From JBKHXU01 sp046565865 (GTDB lineage: Bacteria; Pseudomonadota; Gammaproteobacteria; Acidiferrobacterales; Sulfurifustaceae), in the NCBI GenBank assembly GCA_046565865.1, contig JBKHXU010000116.1, positions 1 through 31,302 of the forward strand: a stretch of 31,302 bases of DNA. The letters run 5' to 3'. Positions 15,743 to 23,284 of this stretch are shown here, in pieces (within the stretch, counting starts at the first letter, position 1; each line of letters starts with the position of its first letter). The translations under genes and the position numbers were made by a program. The notes beneath the pieces are model-generated. The model was not told the DNA's origin. It was given only the letters and a program-made list of their open reading frames with translations, and made no database searches.

Positions 15743-16734
15743 GCGTTCCCCTTCACCGCCGTGCGCGCATCGCTGCGTTCGTTCGGTCCGCCCAGGATCA
15801 GCGCCATGATAGCCATGCGCACCGCGATGCCGTTGGTGACCTGCGGCAGAATCACCGAGCGCGGGCCGTCGGCGACGGCGGAATCGATTTCGAGCCCGCG
15901 GTTCATCGGGCCGGGGTGCATCACGATCGCGTCCTTGTCTGCGAGTGCGAGCTTCTCCGGCGTCAGGCCGTACAGGTTGAAATATTCCTGCTCGCTCGGG
16001 ATCAGCGCGCCGCGCATGCGCTCCTGTTGCAGCCGCAGCATGATCACGACGTCGACGCCGGCGAGGCCGGCGCGCAGATCGGTGTACGGCACGACGCCGA
16101 GCTGTTCGACGGCGGTGGGCAGCAGCGTCTTCGGCGCCACCACGCGGATATCCGGCACGCCGAGCGCATTGAGCGCGCGGATCTGCGAGCGCGCCACGCG
16201 CGAGTGCAGGATGTCGCCGACGATGGCGACCTTGAGCTTGTCGAAGTCGCGCTTGTACTCGCGGATGGTGTACATATCGAGCATCGCCTGCGTCGGGTGC
16301 GCGTGCGCGCCGTCGCCGGCGTTGATGATGTGCACGTGCGCCGGCACGTGCTGTGCGATCAGGTGCGCCGCGCCGCTGCGATTGTGGCGCACGACGAACA
16401 GATCGGTGTGCATCGCCTCGAGGTTGCGCACCGTGTCGAGCAGCGTCTCGCCCTTGCTGGTGCTCGACATACCGATGTTGAGATTGATGACGTCGGCCGA
16501 CAGCCGCTTGGCCGCGATCTCGAACGTCGTGCGCGTGCGCGTGCTGGATTCGAAAAAGAGATTCACGACGGTCTTGCCGCGCAGCAGCGGGACCTTTTTG
16601 ATTTCGCGCTGGCCGACCGAGAGGAATGAGGCGGCGGTGTCGAGAATGTCGAGGATGGTTTGCCGGGGCAACCCTTCGATGGTCAGGAAATGGCGCAGTC
16701 GCCCCTGGCCGTCGAATTGAATTTGGCCCGTCAC
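15739..16734 (-). CDS. pyrB: Aspartate carbamoyltransferase catalytic subunit
   Basis: Condenses carbamoyl phosphate and L-aspartate to carbamoyl aspartate, the first committed step of pyrimidine synthesis. The carbamoyl-phosphate loop is FFESSTRTRTTFEIAAKRL (residues 60-78). HAHPTQAMLDMYTI and the loop MHPGPMNRGLEI are also conserved, as is the C-terminal LPQVTNGIAVRMAIM. The start is GTG at 16734: a clear AGGAGG site lies 7 bases before it and it overlaps the pyrR stop by four bases (GTGA). The open frame further upstream is a shadow of pyrR. The product of 331 aa is of usual length for the class that pairs with PyrC'. The N-terminal tail of about 15 residues is typical of the Pseudomonas type. 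Confidence 0.96.
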   Translation of the reverse strand: MTGQIQFDGQGRLRHFLTIEGLPRQTILDILDTAASFLSVGQREIKKVPLLRGKTVVNLFFESSTRTRTTFEIAAKRLSADVINLNIGMSSTSKGETLLDTVRNLEAMHTDLFVVRHNRSGAAHLIAQHVPAHVHIINAGDGAHAHPTQAMLDMYTIREYKRDFDKLKVAIVGDILHSRVARSQIRALNALGVPDIRVVAPKTLLPTAVEQLGVVPYTDLRAGLAGVDVVIMLRLQQERMRGALIPSEQEYFNLYGLTPEKLALADKDAIVMHPGPMNRGLEIDSAVADGPRSVILPQVTNGIAVRMAIMALILGGPNERSDARTAVKGNA

Positions 16735-17231
16735 CCGCCGGCCTCCTGTAGCGTCAGTTGCAGCGCGTCCGGACCGCCGACAAGCTTGACGTGCTGGCGC
16801 CGATCGAGCGTCACACGCTCGCCCGCGATCTGCGCCTCGATCGGCAGCTCCCGGCCCTCGCGCGCGATCAGCATCGCGAGCGTGACCGACGCCGGGCGGC
16901 CGTAGTCGAAGATTTCGTTCAGCGCCGCGCGGATGGTGCGGCCGGTTTGCAGCACGTCGTCGACCAGCACGATGTGGCGGTCGTCGATCGCGACCGGCAG
17001 CTGCGACGCCTTGACCTGCGGGTTGATGCCAATGCGCGTAAAGTCGTCGCGGTAAAACGAGATGTCGAGCGTGCCGAGTGGATCGGCGAGCGCGAGCGCG
17101 GCATGCAGCCGCTGCGCGATCCACGCGCCGCCGGTATGGATGCCGATCATGACCGGATCGCGCGCGCGTAAAGGTTGCAGCTGCTCCGTCATCCGGCGCA
17201 GCGCGGCGGCGGCATCGAGTTGAATGCTCAA
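16731..17231 (-). CDS. pyrR: PyrR: pyrimidine operon regulator / uracil phosphoribosyltransferase
   Basis: A 166-aa type I phosphoribosyltransferase. The PRPP-binding motif is VLVDDVLQTGRTIRAAL, with the family motifs VMIGIHTGGAWIAQRL, LDISFYRDDFTR and the C-terminal KLVGGPDAL. In Gram-positives PyrR binds pyr mRNA to cause attenuation. In Gram-negatives it is often found beside pyrB, with the regulatory role less clear; I see no PyrR-type RNA antiterminator in front of this unit. The start is a TTG that overlaps the ruvX stop (TTGA), with no nearer ATG giving a full-length protein. Confidence 0.95.
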   Translation of the reverse strand: MSIQLDAAAALRRMTEQLQPLRARDPVMIGIHTGGAWIAQRLHAALALADPLGTLDISFYRDDFTRIGINPQVKASQLPVAIDDRHIVLVDDVLQTGRTIRAALNEIFDYGRPASVTLAMLIAREGRELPIEAQIAGERVTLDRRQHVKLVGGPDALQLTLQEAGG

Positions 17232-17653
17232 GCGTCGCTCCGCTGCTCGTTCAAAAACGCTTGCAGGATGGTTTGGGCGGCGAGCTTGTCGATGTGGTGC
17301 TTGTGCTGCTTCAACGGCACGCCGGCCTCGAGGAGGGTGTCGGTCGCGGCGCGCGAGGAGAGGCGTTCGTCTGCCATGTGTACCGGCAAATTGTAGCGGG
17401 CGCGCAACGATTCACCAAACGCCCGCGCCGCGCGGGTGACGCGGTTGGCGCTGCCATCCATGTTAAGCGGCAGGCCCACCACCAGGCCGTCGGGTCGCCA
17501 CTCCGCGACTAACCGATCGATGGCGTCCCAGTCGGGGTTTGCGCCCTTGGCGGCGAGTACCGCCAGGGGCTGAGCCATGCCGGAAAAGGTACTGCCGACT
17601 GCTACACCCGTATGCCGCTCCCCGTAATCGAACCCGAGGAAGGTGCGGTTCAA
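17228..17653 (-). CDS. ruvX: RuvX/YqgF: putative Holliday junction resolvase / pre-16S rRNA nuclease
   Basis: A 141-aa RNase H-fold protein of the YqgF family. The first strand carries the catalytic Asp in FLGFDYGERHTGVAVG; later motifs are RPDGLVVGLPLNMDGS and VHMADERLSSRAA with its conserved Asp-Glu. In E. coli the homologue takes part in 16S rRNA 5' end maturation; a resolvase role was proposed by fold. The start is a TTG at 17653 overlapping the yqgE stop (TTGA). The open frame further upstream is a shadow of yqgE, and no ATG lies near the correct N-terminus. Confidence 0.94.
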   Translation of the reverse strand: MNRTFLGFDYGERHTGVAVGSTFSGMAQPLAVLAAKGANPDWDAIDRLVAEWRPDGLVVGLPLNMDGSANRVTRAARAFGESLRARYNLPVHMADERLSSRAATDTLLEAGVPLKQHKHHIDKLAAQTILQAFLNEQRSDA

Positions 17654-18213
17654 GCGTGGCCGGCCTCGGACGAGAGCAGGGTGAGATCGACGCCGACGGC
17701 GCCGGCGGCAGCGCTCCAGCGGTGTTCCAGCGGGATTTCGAACAGCACGTGCGCATTCGCCGGGCCCGAGAGCCACGAGTTTTCGCTGAGCTCGCGTTCG
17801 AGCTGACCCGCGCCCCAGCCGGCGTAACCGAGTGCGACCAGCCAGCGGTCGGGCCCGCGGTCGGTGGCGATCGCCTCTAAAATATCCCGCGAGGTCGAGA
17901 CGCCGATGGTGTCGGTGATCGGCAGCGTTGAATCCCAATTGCCGATCGGTTCGTGCAATACGAAGCCGCGGTTGTTCTGCACCGGCCCGCCGAGATAGAT
18001 CGGCATGTCAGCGGCAACGCTGCTGCTAGCCTCGATCGTGAGCTGGTCGAAGATGTCGCGCAGCTTCAAATCCGTCGCGCGGTTGATAACGAGGCCCATG
18101 GCGCCGTCGCGCGTGTGCTCGCAGATGAACGTCACCGTGCGCGAGAAATTGGCGTCGGCCAAAGTCGGCATGGCGATGAGGAAATGATTCGTCAGCGAGA
18201 CCAATTGATTCAT
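17650..18213 (-). CDS. yqgE: YqgE/AlgH family protein (DUF179)
   Basis: A 187-aa cytoplasmic protein from ATG 18213 (MNQLVSLTNHFLIAMPTLAD), matching the usual length and N-terminus of the family. A GTG at 18240 would add nine residues (MVGLPDTIG) and is less likely. Conserved blocks are DANFSRTVTFICEHTRDGAM, GLVINR, IYLGGPVQNNRGFVLH and VALGYAGWGAGQLERELSEN. The family was named from AlgH of Pseudomonas, but its biochemical function is unknown. It is almost always next to yqgF/ruvX, as here, where the two overlap by four bases. The 147 bases upstream, before the tonB stop, hold the second interspersed repeat. Confidence 0.94.
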   Translation of the reverse strand: MNQLVSLTNHFLIAMPTLADANFSRTVTFICEHTRDGAMGLVINRATDLKLRDIFDQLTIEASSSVAADMPIYLGGPVQNNRGFVLHEPIGNWDSTLPITDTIGVSTSRDILEAIATDRGPDRWLVALGYAGWGAGQLERELSENSWLSGPANAHVLFEIPLEHRWSAAAGAVGVDLTLLSSEAGHA

Positions 18214-18250
18214 GCCGATAGTATCTGGCAGCCCTACCACCGGTGCAACC

Positions 18251-18347
18251 GACCGCTACGCGGTCGTCCCGAGCGTAGCGAGGGATCTCCCCAGGATAGG
18301 CACGGTGTCAACGGAGGGAGATTTCTCGCTGCGGCTCGAAATGACAG
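18251..18347 (+). repeat. Interspersed palindromic repeat, copy 2
   Basis: Same element as at 10316-10437 and in the same orientation: hairpin GACCGCTACGCGGTC, then GTCCCGAGCGTAGCGAGGGA, TCTCC, and the right arm GGGAGATTTCTCGC followed by TGCGGCTCGAAATGACAG. In the hairpin a base change on one side is matched on the other, as expected for a structured element. It separates tonB from yqgE inside an otherwise tightly packed minus-strand unit, so its RNA could affect stability or readthrough between the two halves. Confidence 0.8.
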
Positions 18348-18359
18348 AAAATCGCGTTT

Positions 18360-19244
18360 TTAATACTCGCCGCCGACGAGGGTATCGTTGAAAAGCCATG
18401 TGCGGGTGATGTGCAGGATGTCGGCGTCGGCGCGGATGTCGGCCGGAAACGGCGCGAACGGCGCCGATAATTGCACAATGCGCACCGCGGCGTCGTCGAG
18501 CAGCTTGTGGCCGGAGGACTCGCTGATGCTGATGTCGTTAACGCTGCCGTCGGCGTTTAGCGCGACCGTGAGCCGCAGCCGCCCGCGCAGGCCGCGGCGC
18601 TTCGCCTCTTCCGGATAGTTGAGGTTGCCGACACGTTCGACCTTTGCCTGCCACGCGGCGATGTACATCGCATACTTGTACTCCTGCGTGCGCGCATTGA
18701 CGAATTTGCGCTTCGGGCGTTTTTGGTACTCCTGCCAGGTGCGGCTTATTTCGGCATTCAAGCGCGCGCGCTCCTCGATCTCGGGTGGTGTCAGCAGACC
18801 GATCTCGGGAACCCGTGTGTCGCGCGCCTTCTTGTCCGGTTGTGCCTCGGTCGGCGCCATTTTTTTGTCGGCGCGGTCGGTGAGATAGGCGGTTTGCTCG
18901 CGTTTCTGGGTGATACGTCGTTCGCTTTTTGGTTGCATCGCCGGCAGACCCTTTTGCTGCTCGGCGATCTCGCGCACCGGCAACGGATTGCGCGCGATGT
19001 CCGGTTTATCGCTGTCGCCGCCGCCGTCTTGATTCGCCTGCGCCAGAAACTCAGGGTTATCCGGCGCCCGGTCGCTGCGCGTCTGCACCAGCGTGATCTC
19101 GAGTGTCGGCAGCCGCGCGATCTCACCCAACTTCGGCACCGTGAACGTGACGCCGAGGATTACGATCATGTGCAACAACAGTGAACCGAAGGCGGCAACA
19201 CCCAGGCGGTCGGTGTTGGAAAAATTGACGGCGGCGGTACTCAT
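18360..19244 (-). CDS. tonB: TonB family energy transducer (TonB3-like)
   Basis: A 294-aa protein with a single N-terminal membrane anchor (about residues 14-36, LGVAAFGSLLLHMIVILGV). A charged periplasmic spacer of about 170 residues follows, less Pro-rich than classic TonB. The C-terminal TonB domain (about 212-290) has the motif YPEEAKRRGLRGRLRLTVAL, then DGSVNDISISESSGHKLLDD. No exbB or exbD is nearby. In P. aeruginosa the gene in the same position (tonB3, between gshB and yqgE) is needed for normal twitching and pilus assembly, so a link to the pil genes beside it is plausible. It lies 37 bases after gshB, on the same strand. The start is ATG 19244. Confidence 0.9.
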   Translation of the reverse strand: MSTAAVNFSNTDRLGVAAFGSLLLHMIVILGVTFTVPKLGEIARLPTLEITLVQTRSDRAPDNPEFLAQANQDGGGDSDKPDIARNPLPVREIAEQQKGLPAMQPKSERRITQKREQTAYLTDRADKKMAPTEAQPDKKARDTRVPEIGLLTPPEIEERARLNAEISRTWQEYQKRPKRKFVNARTQEYKYAMYIAAWQAKVERVGNLNYPEEAKRRGLRGRLRLTVALNADGSVNDISISESSGHKLLDDAAVRIVQLSAPFAPFPADIRADADILHITRTWLFNDTLVGGEY

Positions 19245-19289
19245 GTGACCGGATCAACGAAACCCGAAAGGCTCGGCAAAAATTATATC

Positions 19290-20252
19290 TTAGCGGCGCG
19301 TGTTTGCCCGGTGGCAGCGCGCGGCGATGGCGTCGAGCAGAGTGGCGCTGATGTTCAGGCCATATTGTTTGTCGAGCTCGCGGATGCAGGTGGGACTGGT
19401 GACGTTGATCTCGGTGAGATAGTCGCCGATGACGTCGAGGCCGACGAACAGCAGCCCCGCCTCGCGCAGCTTCGGTCCGACCTCATTGCAGATCCAGCGG
19501 TCGCGCGCACTCAGCGCCACCCCGGTACCGGTGCCGCCCGCGGCGAGATTGCCGCGGTTTTCGCCCGCGGATGGGATGCGCGCCAGCGCGTAGGGGATCG
19601 GCTCGCCGTCGATCAGCAAAATGCGCTTGTCGCCGGCGCGAATCTCGGGCAGGTAACGTTGCGCCATGACTTGGCGCGCGCCGCGCTGGGTTAGTGTCTC
19701 GAAGATGACGTTAGCGTTAGCGTCGGTCGCGACCACGCGAAACACCGATGCCCCGCCCATGCCGTCGAGCGGCTTCGCCACGATGTCCCCTTGCGCCGCC
19801 AGGAACGCGCGCAGGCGCGCGTGTTCGCGCGTGATCAGCGTCGGCGGCAGGCACTGCGGAAACCAGGTGGTGTAAAACTTCTCGTTGGCGTCGCGCAGAC
19901 TGCGCGCGCGGTTCACCACCAGCGCCCCGCCGGCCTCCGCATGTTCGAGCAGATACGTGGTGTAAATGTATTCGAGATCGAACGGCGGGTCCTTGCGCAT
20001 GAGGATAACGTCGACATCTGCCAGCGGCGCCTCCTGCGGTGCGCCGAGTTCGAACCAGCGCTGCGGGTCTTTATATACTGTGAGCGGTCGGCGGCGCGCG
20101 CGGGCGGCGCCGGACTCCCAGTACAGATCGCGCTGTTCCATGTAGTAAAGCGTCCAGCCGCGCGCCTGCGCCTCCCACAGCATCGCCAGCGTCGAATCCT
20201 TGTGAAAGTTGATGGACTCAATCGGGTCCATCACCACGGCGAGCCGCGTCAT
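19290..20252 (-). CDS. gshB: Glutathione synthetase
   Basis: ATP-grasp ligase joining gamma-glutamylcysteine and glycine to give glutathione. From ATG 20252 the protein is 320 aa, the normal size. The N-terminus LAVVMDPIESINFHKDST is the family hallmark. The ATP-binding part includes VAKPLDGMGGASVFRV, and the conserved glycine-rich GENRGNLAAGGTGTGVALS and FVGLDVIGDYLTEINVTSPT are present. The start overlaps the gshA stop (ATGA), so both steps of glutathione synthesis are coupled. The frame extends upstream only as a shadow of gshA. Confidence 0.96.
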   Translation of the reverse strand: MTRLAVVMDPIESINFHKDSTLAMLWEAQARGWTLYYMEQRDLYWESGAARARRRPLTVYKDPQRWFELGAPQEAPLADVDVILMRKDPPFDLEYIYTTYLLEHAEAGGALVVNRARSLRDANEKFYTTWFPQCLPPTLITREHARLRAFLAAQGDIVAKPLDGMGGASVFRVVATDANANVIFETLTQRGARQVMAQRYLPEIRAGDKRILLIDGEPIPYALARIPSAGENRGNLAAGGTGTGVALSARDRWICNEVGPKLREAGLLFVGLDVIGDYLTEINVTSPTCIRELDKQYGLNISATLLDAIAARCHRANTRR

Positions 20253-21574
20253 CGGATCGCCGGGTTGGTCGGTGTCGGCGCGGTCGCGTCGCGCTGCTCG
20301 CGTGCGGCGGCGAGCAGGGCCAAGCGCGCGATGACGCCGTAGGCGTAGAAGCGGTTGGGGCGGGCGTCCGGCGCCAGGCGCGGGTTGGGATAGCCGCACG
20401 GGTCGGCAAAGGCCAGCGGTTCGAAATGCATGCCGGGCGCATTCAGGTTCTCCTCCGGACCGCGCGCCGTATGCACGCGGTAGAAACCGCCGATGACGAA
20501 GTGGCCGATCATGTATACCACCGGCTCGGCATAGGCCTGCTCCGTGCCCCAGGTCTCGAAGGTCGGCACACCCTCTTGTACCAGCACCCGCGTTACCGCC
20601 AGCCCTTCCTTGATATGGGCCATCTTGGTCCGCTGCTTCCGGTTAAGGTCGCGCACCTCGTCCGGCGAGCGCACGGTCATGATGCCCATGCCGTAGGTGA
20701 CGGCGTCGGCCTTGACGATCACGAACGGTTCCTGGGCGATGCCATACTCGCGGTACTTTTCGCGAATCGTCGTCAGTACCGCGTCGACGTTCTGCACCAG
20801 GCAGTCCTCGCCAGCGCGCTTCTGAAAATCGATCTCGCCGCAATTGCGAAAGATCGGGTCGATCAGCCAGGGGTCGATGCGGATGATGTCGGCCAGCTCG
20901 GCGGCGATGCGCCGGTAGTGGCCGAAGTGGGTCGACTTCAGGCGGTTGCGCCACCCAAGCGCGAGCGGCGGCACCACCGGCTGGGTTAGATTTTCTAGGA
21001 TCTCCGGGCGTCCGCCCGATAAATCGTTGTTGAGCAGAATCCAGCACGGTTCGAACTCGCCGATGTGCACCTTGTTCCCCCGCCGCGCGATCGGTTCCAG
21101 TAACAACTGCCGTTCCGACGGCAGCTCCACGGTGCGCGGCGCGGCGACATCGGGAAGCAACGAACCCAGGCGTACGCGCAGTCCCGCCTGGGTAAGGATG
21201 TCGGCAAGGCTCGCCAGGCTCTCGAAGTAAAACAGGTTGCGCGTGTGGTTCTCCGGGATGAGCATGACGCCGCGCGCCGTCGGACAAATCTTTTCCACCT
21301 CCACCTGTACCGCCTGCACCGCCAGCGGCTGGAACGCGGGGTTGAGATTGTTGAAGCCGGCCGGGAATAGATTGGTATCGACGGGCGCGAGCTTAAAACC
21401 GGCGTTGCGCAGGTCGACCGAGCTATAGAACGGCGCCGGCGTTTCGCGGAACCGCGACCGGAACCACTGTTCGATGGCCGCTTGGTGCTGCAGCAGATGT
21501 GATTCAAGTTCGAGCAGCGGGCCCGTCAGCGCGGTAGTGAGATTCGGAACTGCTGCACGCGATTCGTCGCCCAT
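20249..21574 (-). CDS. gshA: Glutamate-cysteine ligase (Acidithiobacillus/betaproteobacterial type)
   Basis: Catalyses the first step of glutathione synthesis, gamma-glutamylcysteine formation from Glu, Cys and ATP. The sequence matches the type first seen in Acidithiobacillus ferrooxidans rather than the E. coli or plant type: FYSSVDLRNAGFKLAPVDTN, LFPAGFNNL, LIPENHTRN, FVIVKADAVTYGMGIMTVRS and RKQRTKMAHIKEGL. ATG 21574 is chosen because GGAG lies 6 bases before it; ATG 21586 and an upstream start at 21631 remain possible. The product is about 441 aa. It heads the minus-strand unit that runs through gshB to pyrC'. The presence of this type of gshA in this syntenic spot differs from Pseudomonas. 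Confidence 0.93.
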   Translation of the reverse strand: MGDESRAAVPNLTTALTGPLLELESHLLQHQAAIEQWFRSRFRETPAPFYSSVDLRNAGFKLAPVDTNLFPAGFNNLNPAFQPLAVQAVQVEVEKICPTARGVMLIPENHTRNLFYFESLASLADILTQAGLRVRLGSLLPDVAAPRTVELPSERQLLLEPIARRGNKVHIGEFEPCWILLNNDLSGGRPEILENLTQPVVPPLALGWRNRLKSTHFGHYRRIAAELADIIRIDPWLIDPIFRNCGEIDFQKRAGEDCLVQNVDAVLTTIREKYREYGIAQEPFVIVKADAVTYGMGIMTVRSPDEVRDLNRKQRTKMAHIKEGLAVTRVLVQEGVPTFETWGTEQAYAEPVVYMIGHFVIGGFYRVHTARGPEENLNAPGMHFEPLAFADPCGYPNPRLAPDARPNRFYAYGVIARLALLAAAREQRDATAPTPTNPAIR

Positions 21575-21933
21575 GGCCCGCTCCATATCTAGTGACTGCC
21601 AATCTCGATACCCGCTTGGGGACGAGAGCATATCGGGTCGGTTTTCGGCCCGCTACCTGGCACAGTTCATGCACCACCTGAGGAGCAAAAACGGGCCGGG
21701 GATGCGAGAAAAACGCCGGCCGCAACACACCGGCGGCACGCGGCAATCGATGGACTATAGTTGAGGGAAGTCGTCGCACAGACAGCCGGGCCGCATGGAT
21801 TTAATGCGGTCTTTATGCTAACAAATCATTAATCTAGACGACCAACTAAATGTGAGTCGTAGCGAACCACGAGCGGGCGATTGGCGTCTCTTTTCTCGTG
21901 ATTCTGTGGCGACTTGCCTGAGGGTACGTGCGC
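21575..21933. other. Intergenic region between divergent gshA and pilG
   Basis: About 300-360 bases without a convincing gene. It holds a sigma-54-like site pointing to pilG (21658-21673) and a weak inverted repeat CGCCGG/CCGGCG (21714-21719 with 21730-21735). It also has a symmetric ACTATAGT near 21755 that could serve as a -10 element in either direction but lacks a -35, and an AT-rich stretch near 21797-21840 that could be a bend or an integration host factor target. A 20-codon open frame starting at the ATG near 21702 has no hallmark of a gene. Confidence 0.6.
21658..21673 (+). promoter_or_regulatory. Sigma-54-like promoter upstream of the pil-chp cluster
   Basis: TGGCACAGTTCATGCA fits TGGCACR-N4-TTGCA with one mismatch (A for T before the -12 GC) and keeps the invariant GG and GC at correct spacing. 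It reads towards pilG but would give a long leader of about 250 bases. The call is weaker than the site at 14054. Confidence 0.45.
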
Positions 21934-22299
21934 GTGGGTATCAAGGTAATGATCATTGACGACAGCAACACCATTCGCCGCACCGCCGAGGCGTTGCTGA
22001 AGAAAGCAGGGTACGAGGTTTATACCGCCGCGGACGGATTCGAGGCGATGTCGCTGATTACGGACAACCAGCCGGACATTATTTTTGTCGACATCATGAT
22101 GCCGCGGCTTGATGGGTACCAGACGTGTCAGCTGATCAAGAACAACAAGCGGTTCAAGGACACCCCGGTCATCATGTTGTCGAGCAAGGATGGTCTCTTC
22201 GACCGGGCCCGCGGCCGGATTGCCGGCTCCCAGGAGCATGTGAACAAGCCGTTTACGCAGGAAGAATTGATCGACGTGATCAACAAGTACGTGCATTAG
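21934..22299 (+). CDS. pilG: Pil-Chp response regulator PilG
   Basis: A single-domain CheY-like receiver, about 121 aa. The acidic pocket is IIDDSN (D9, D10), the phosphorylated Asp is D53 in IIFVDIMMPRLDGYQT, and the conserved Thr/Ser and Lys regions are VIMLSSKDGLFDRA and VNKPF. The segment RLDGYQTCQLIKNN and the SSKDGLFDRARGRI block are PilG signatures. In P. aeruginosa PilG is phosphorylated by ChpA and promotes pilus extension and cAMP synthesis. GTG 21934 is chosen since GAGGG lies about 9 bases before it; GTG 21928 is too close to that site. It is the first gene of the cluster. Confidence 0.94.
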   Translation: MGIKVMIIDDSNTIRRTAEALLKKAGYEVYTAADGFEAMSLITDNQPDIIFVDIMMPRLDGYQTCQLIKNNKRFKDTPVIMLSSKDGLFDRARGRIAGSQEHVNKPFTQEELIDVINKYVH

Positions 22300-22333
22300 A
22301 ACAAACAGCGTAGAACATTACGGAGTAGGGCTT

Positions 22334-22696
22334 ATGGCGATCAGAAACGTTTTGGTAGTGGACGACTCAGCGACCGACGCGCATCTCTTAACCGAAATGC
22401 TCAAGAAGAACGGTTTTACCGTGTCGACTGCAACCACCGGCGAAGAGGGCGTGGCGAAGGCCAAGAAGGAGAAGCCGGACCTCATCCTAATGGACATCGT
22501 GATGCCGGGTATGAGCGGTTTCGAGGCGACGCGGTCGATCTCAAAGGACCCGGAGACCGCAAAGATCCCGGTCATCATCTGCTCGACCAAGGGTCAGGAG
22601 ACCGACAAGGCCTGGGGCCTGCGTCAGGGTGCCAAAGACTACCTGGTGAAGCCGATCAACGAAAAAGCGCTGATCGAGAAGATCAAGGCGCTGTAA
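22334..22696 (+). CDS. pilH: Pil-Chp response regulator PilH
   Basis: A second CheY-like receiver, 120 aa: acidic pair D10/D11 in VLVVDDSATD, phosphoacceptor D54 in LILMDIVMPGMSGFEATR, and K106 in DYLVKPIN. In P. aeruginosa PilH opposes PilG or acts as a phosphate sink and is linked to retraction. A GGAG site precedes the ATG and the gap from pilG is only 34 bases. Confidence 0.95.
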   Translation: MAIRNVLVVDDSATDAHLLTEMLKKNGFTVSTATTGEEGVAKAKKEKPDLILMDIVMPGMSGFEATRSISKDPETAKIPVIICSTKGQETDKAWGLRQGAKDYLVKPINEKALIEKIKAL

Positions 22697-22697
22697 C

Positions 22698-23240
22698 GTG
22701 ACACGTACGCGCCAGGACCCGCTCGCGCTGCTGCGCAAGATGCAGCAGCAGAGCCTGGATAGCGCCCCCGGTCTGCCGCAGGAAGTTCAGGCGGCGGTGC
22801 TATGGTCCGGTGTCGGTTTCCGACTCGCCGATTTGCAGCTGGTCTCGCCGCTCGATCATGTGCTCGAAGTCTTGCCGGCGCCGGCGTTGACGCCGGTGCC
22901 GGGCACCAAGCCGTGGGTCAAGGGCGTGGCCAACATCCGCGGTAATCTGGTGACGATCGTCGATCTGCCAGAGTACTTCGGCAAGGCGCCGGTGTTCTTG
23001 GATGACAACGCCCGGCTCATGGTGGTGAATGTGCCCGGTCTGAGTACCGGGCTGCTGGTGAATGAAGTGCTGGGACTGCGTCATTTCGACGAGGAAGTCG
23101 AGCGCCGCGATCTCGATGGTGTCGACGATCCGGCGATGGCGCACATGCGCGGTGGTTTCTTGCGCGACAATGTATTGTGGGGCGTGTTCGACATGCGGTC
23201 GCTGGCGGAAGCGCCGACTTTCAAACACGTGGCGGCGTAA
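22698..23240 (+). CDS. pilI: CheW-like coupling protein PilI
   Basis: A 180-aa CheW-domain protein: GVGFRLADLQLVSPLDHVLE, PGTKPWVKGVANIRGNLVTI and DLPEYFGK are the usual CheW strands, with GVGFRLAD being the first. It links the receptor PilJ to the kinase ChpA at the pole. The start is a GTG one base after the pilH stop, so translation is likely coupled. Confidence 0.94.
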   Translation: MTRTRQDPLALLRKMQQQSLDSAPGLPQEVQAAVLWSGVGFRLADLQLVSPLDHVLEVLPAPALTPVPGTKPWVKGVANIRGNLVTIVDLPEYFGKAPVFLDDNARLMVVNVPGLSTGLLVNEVLGLRHFDEEVERRDLDGVDDPAMAHMRGGFLRDNVLWGVFDMRSLAEAPTFKHVAA

Positions 23241-23284
23241 CAAGGCAGCAGCCGGTAGGGACCAATTTGAGGCGAGGTGCAATT

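Noticed and set aside
14999..16720. 573-codon plus-strand open frame opposite pyrC' and pyrB
   Set aside because: Antisense shadow; the minus strand encodes recognised enzymes.
21702..21764. 20-codon open frame upstream of pilG
   Set aside because: Poor spacing to the nearby GAGGAG sequence, and a basic, low-information product; it probably arises by chance.
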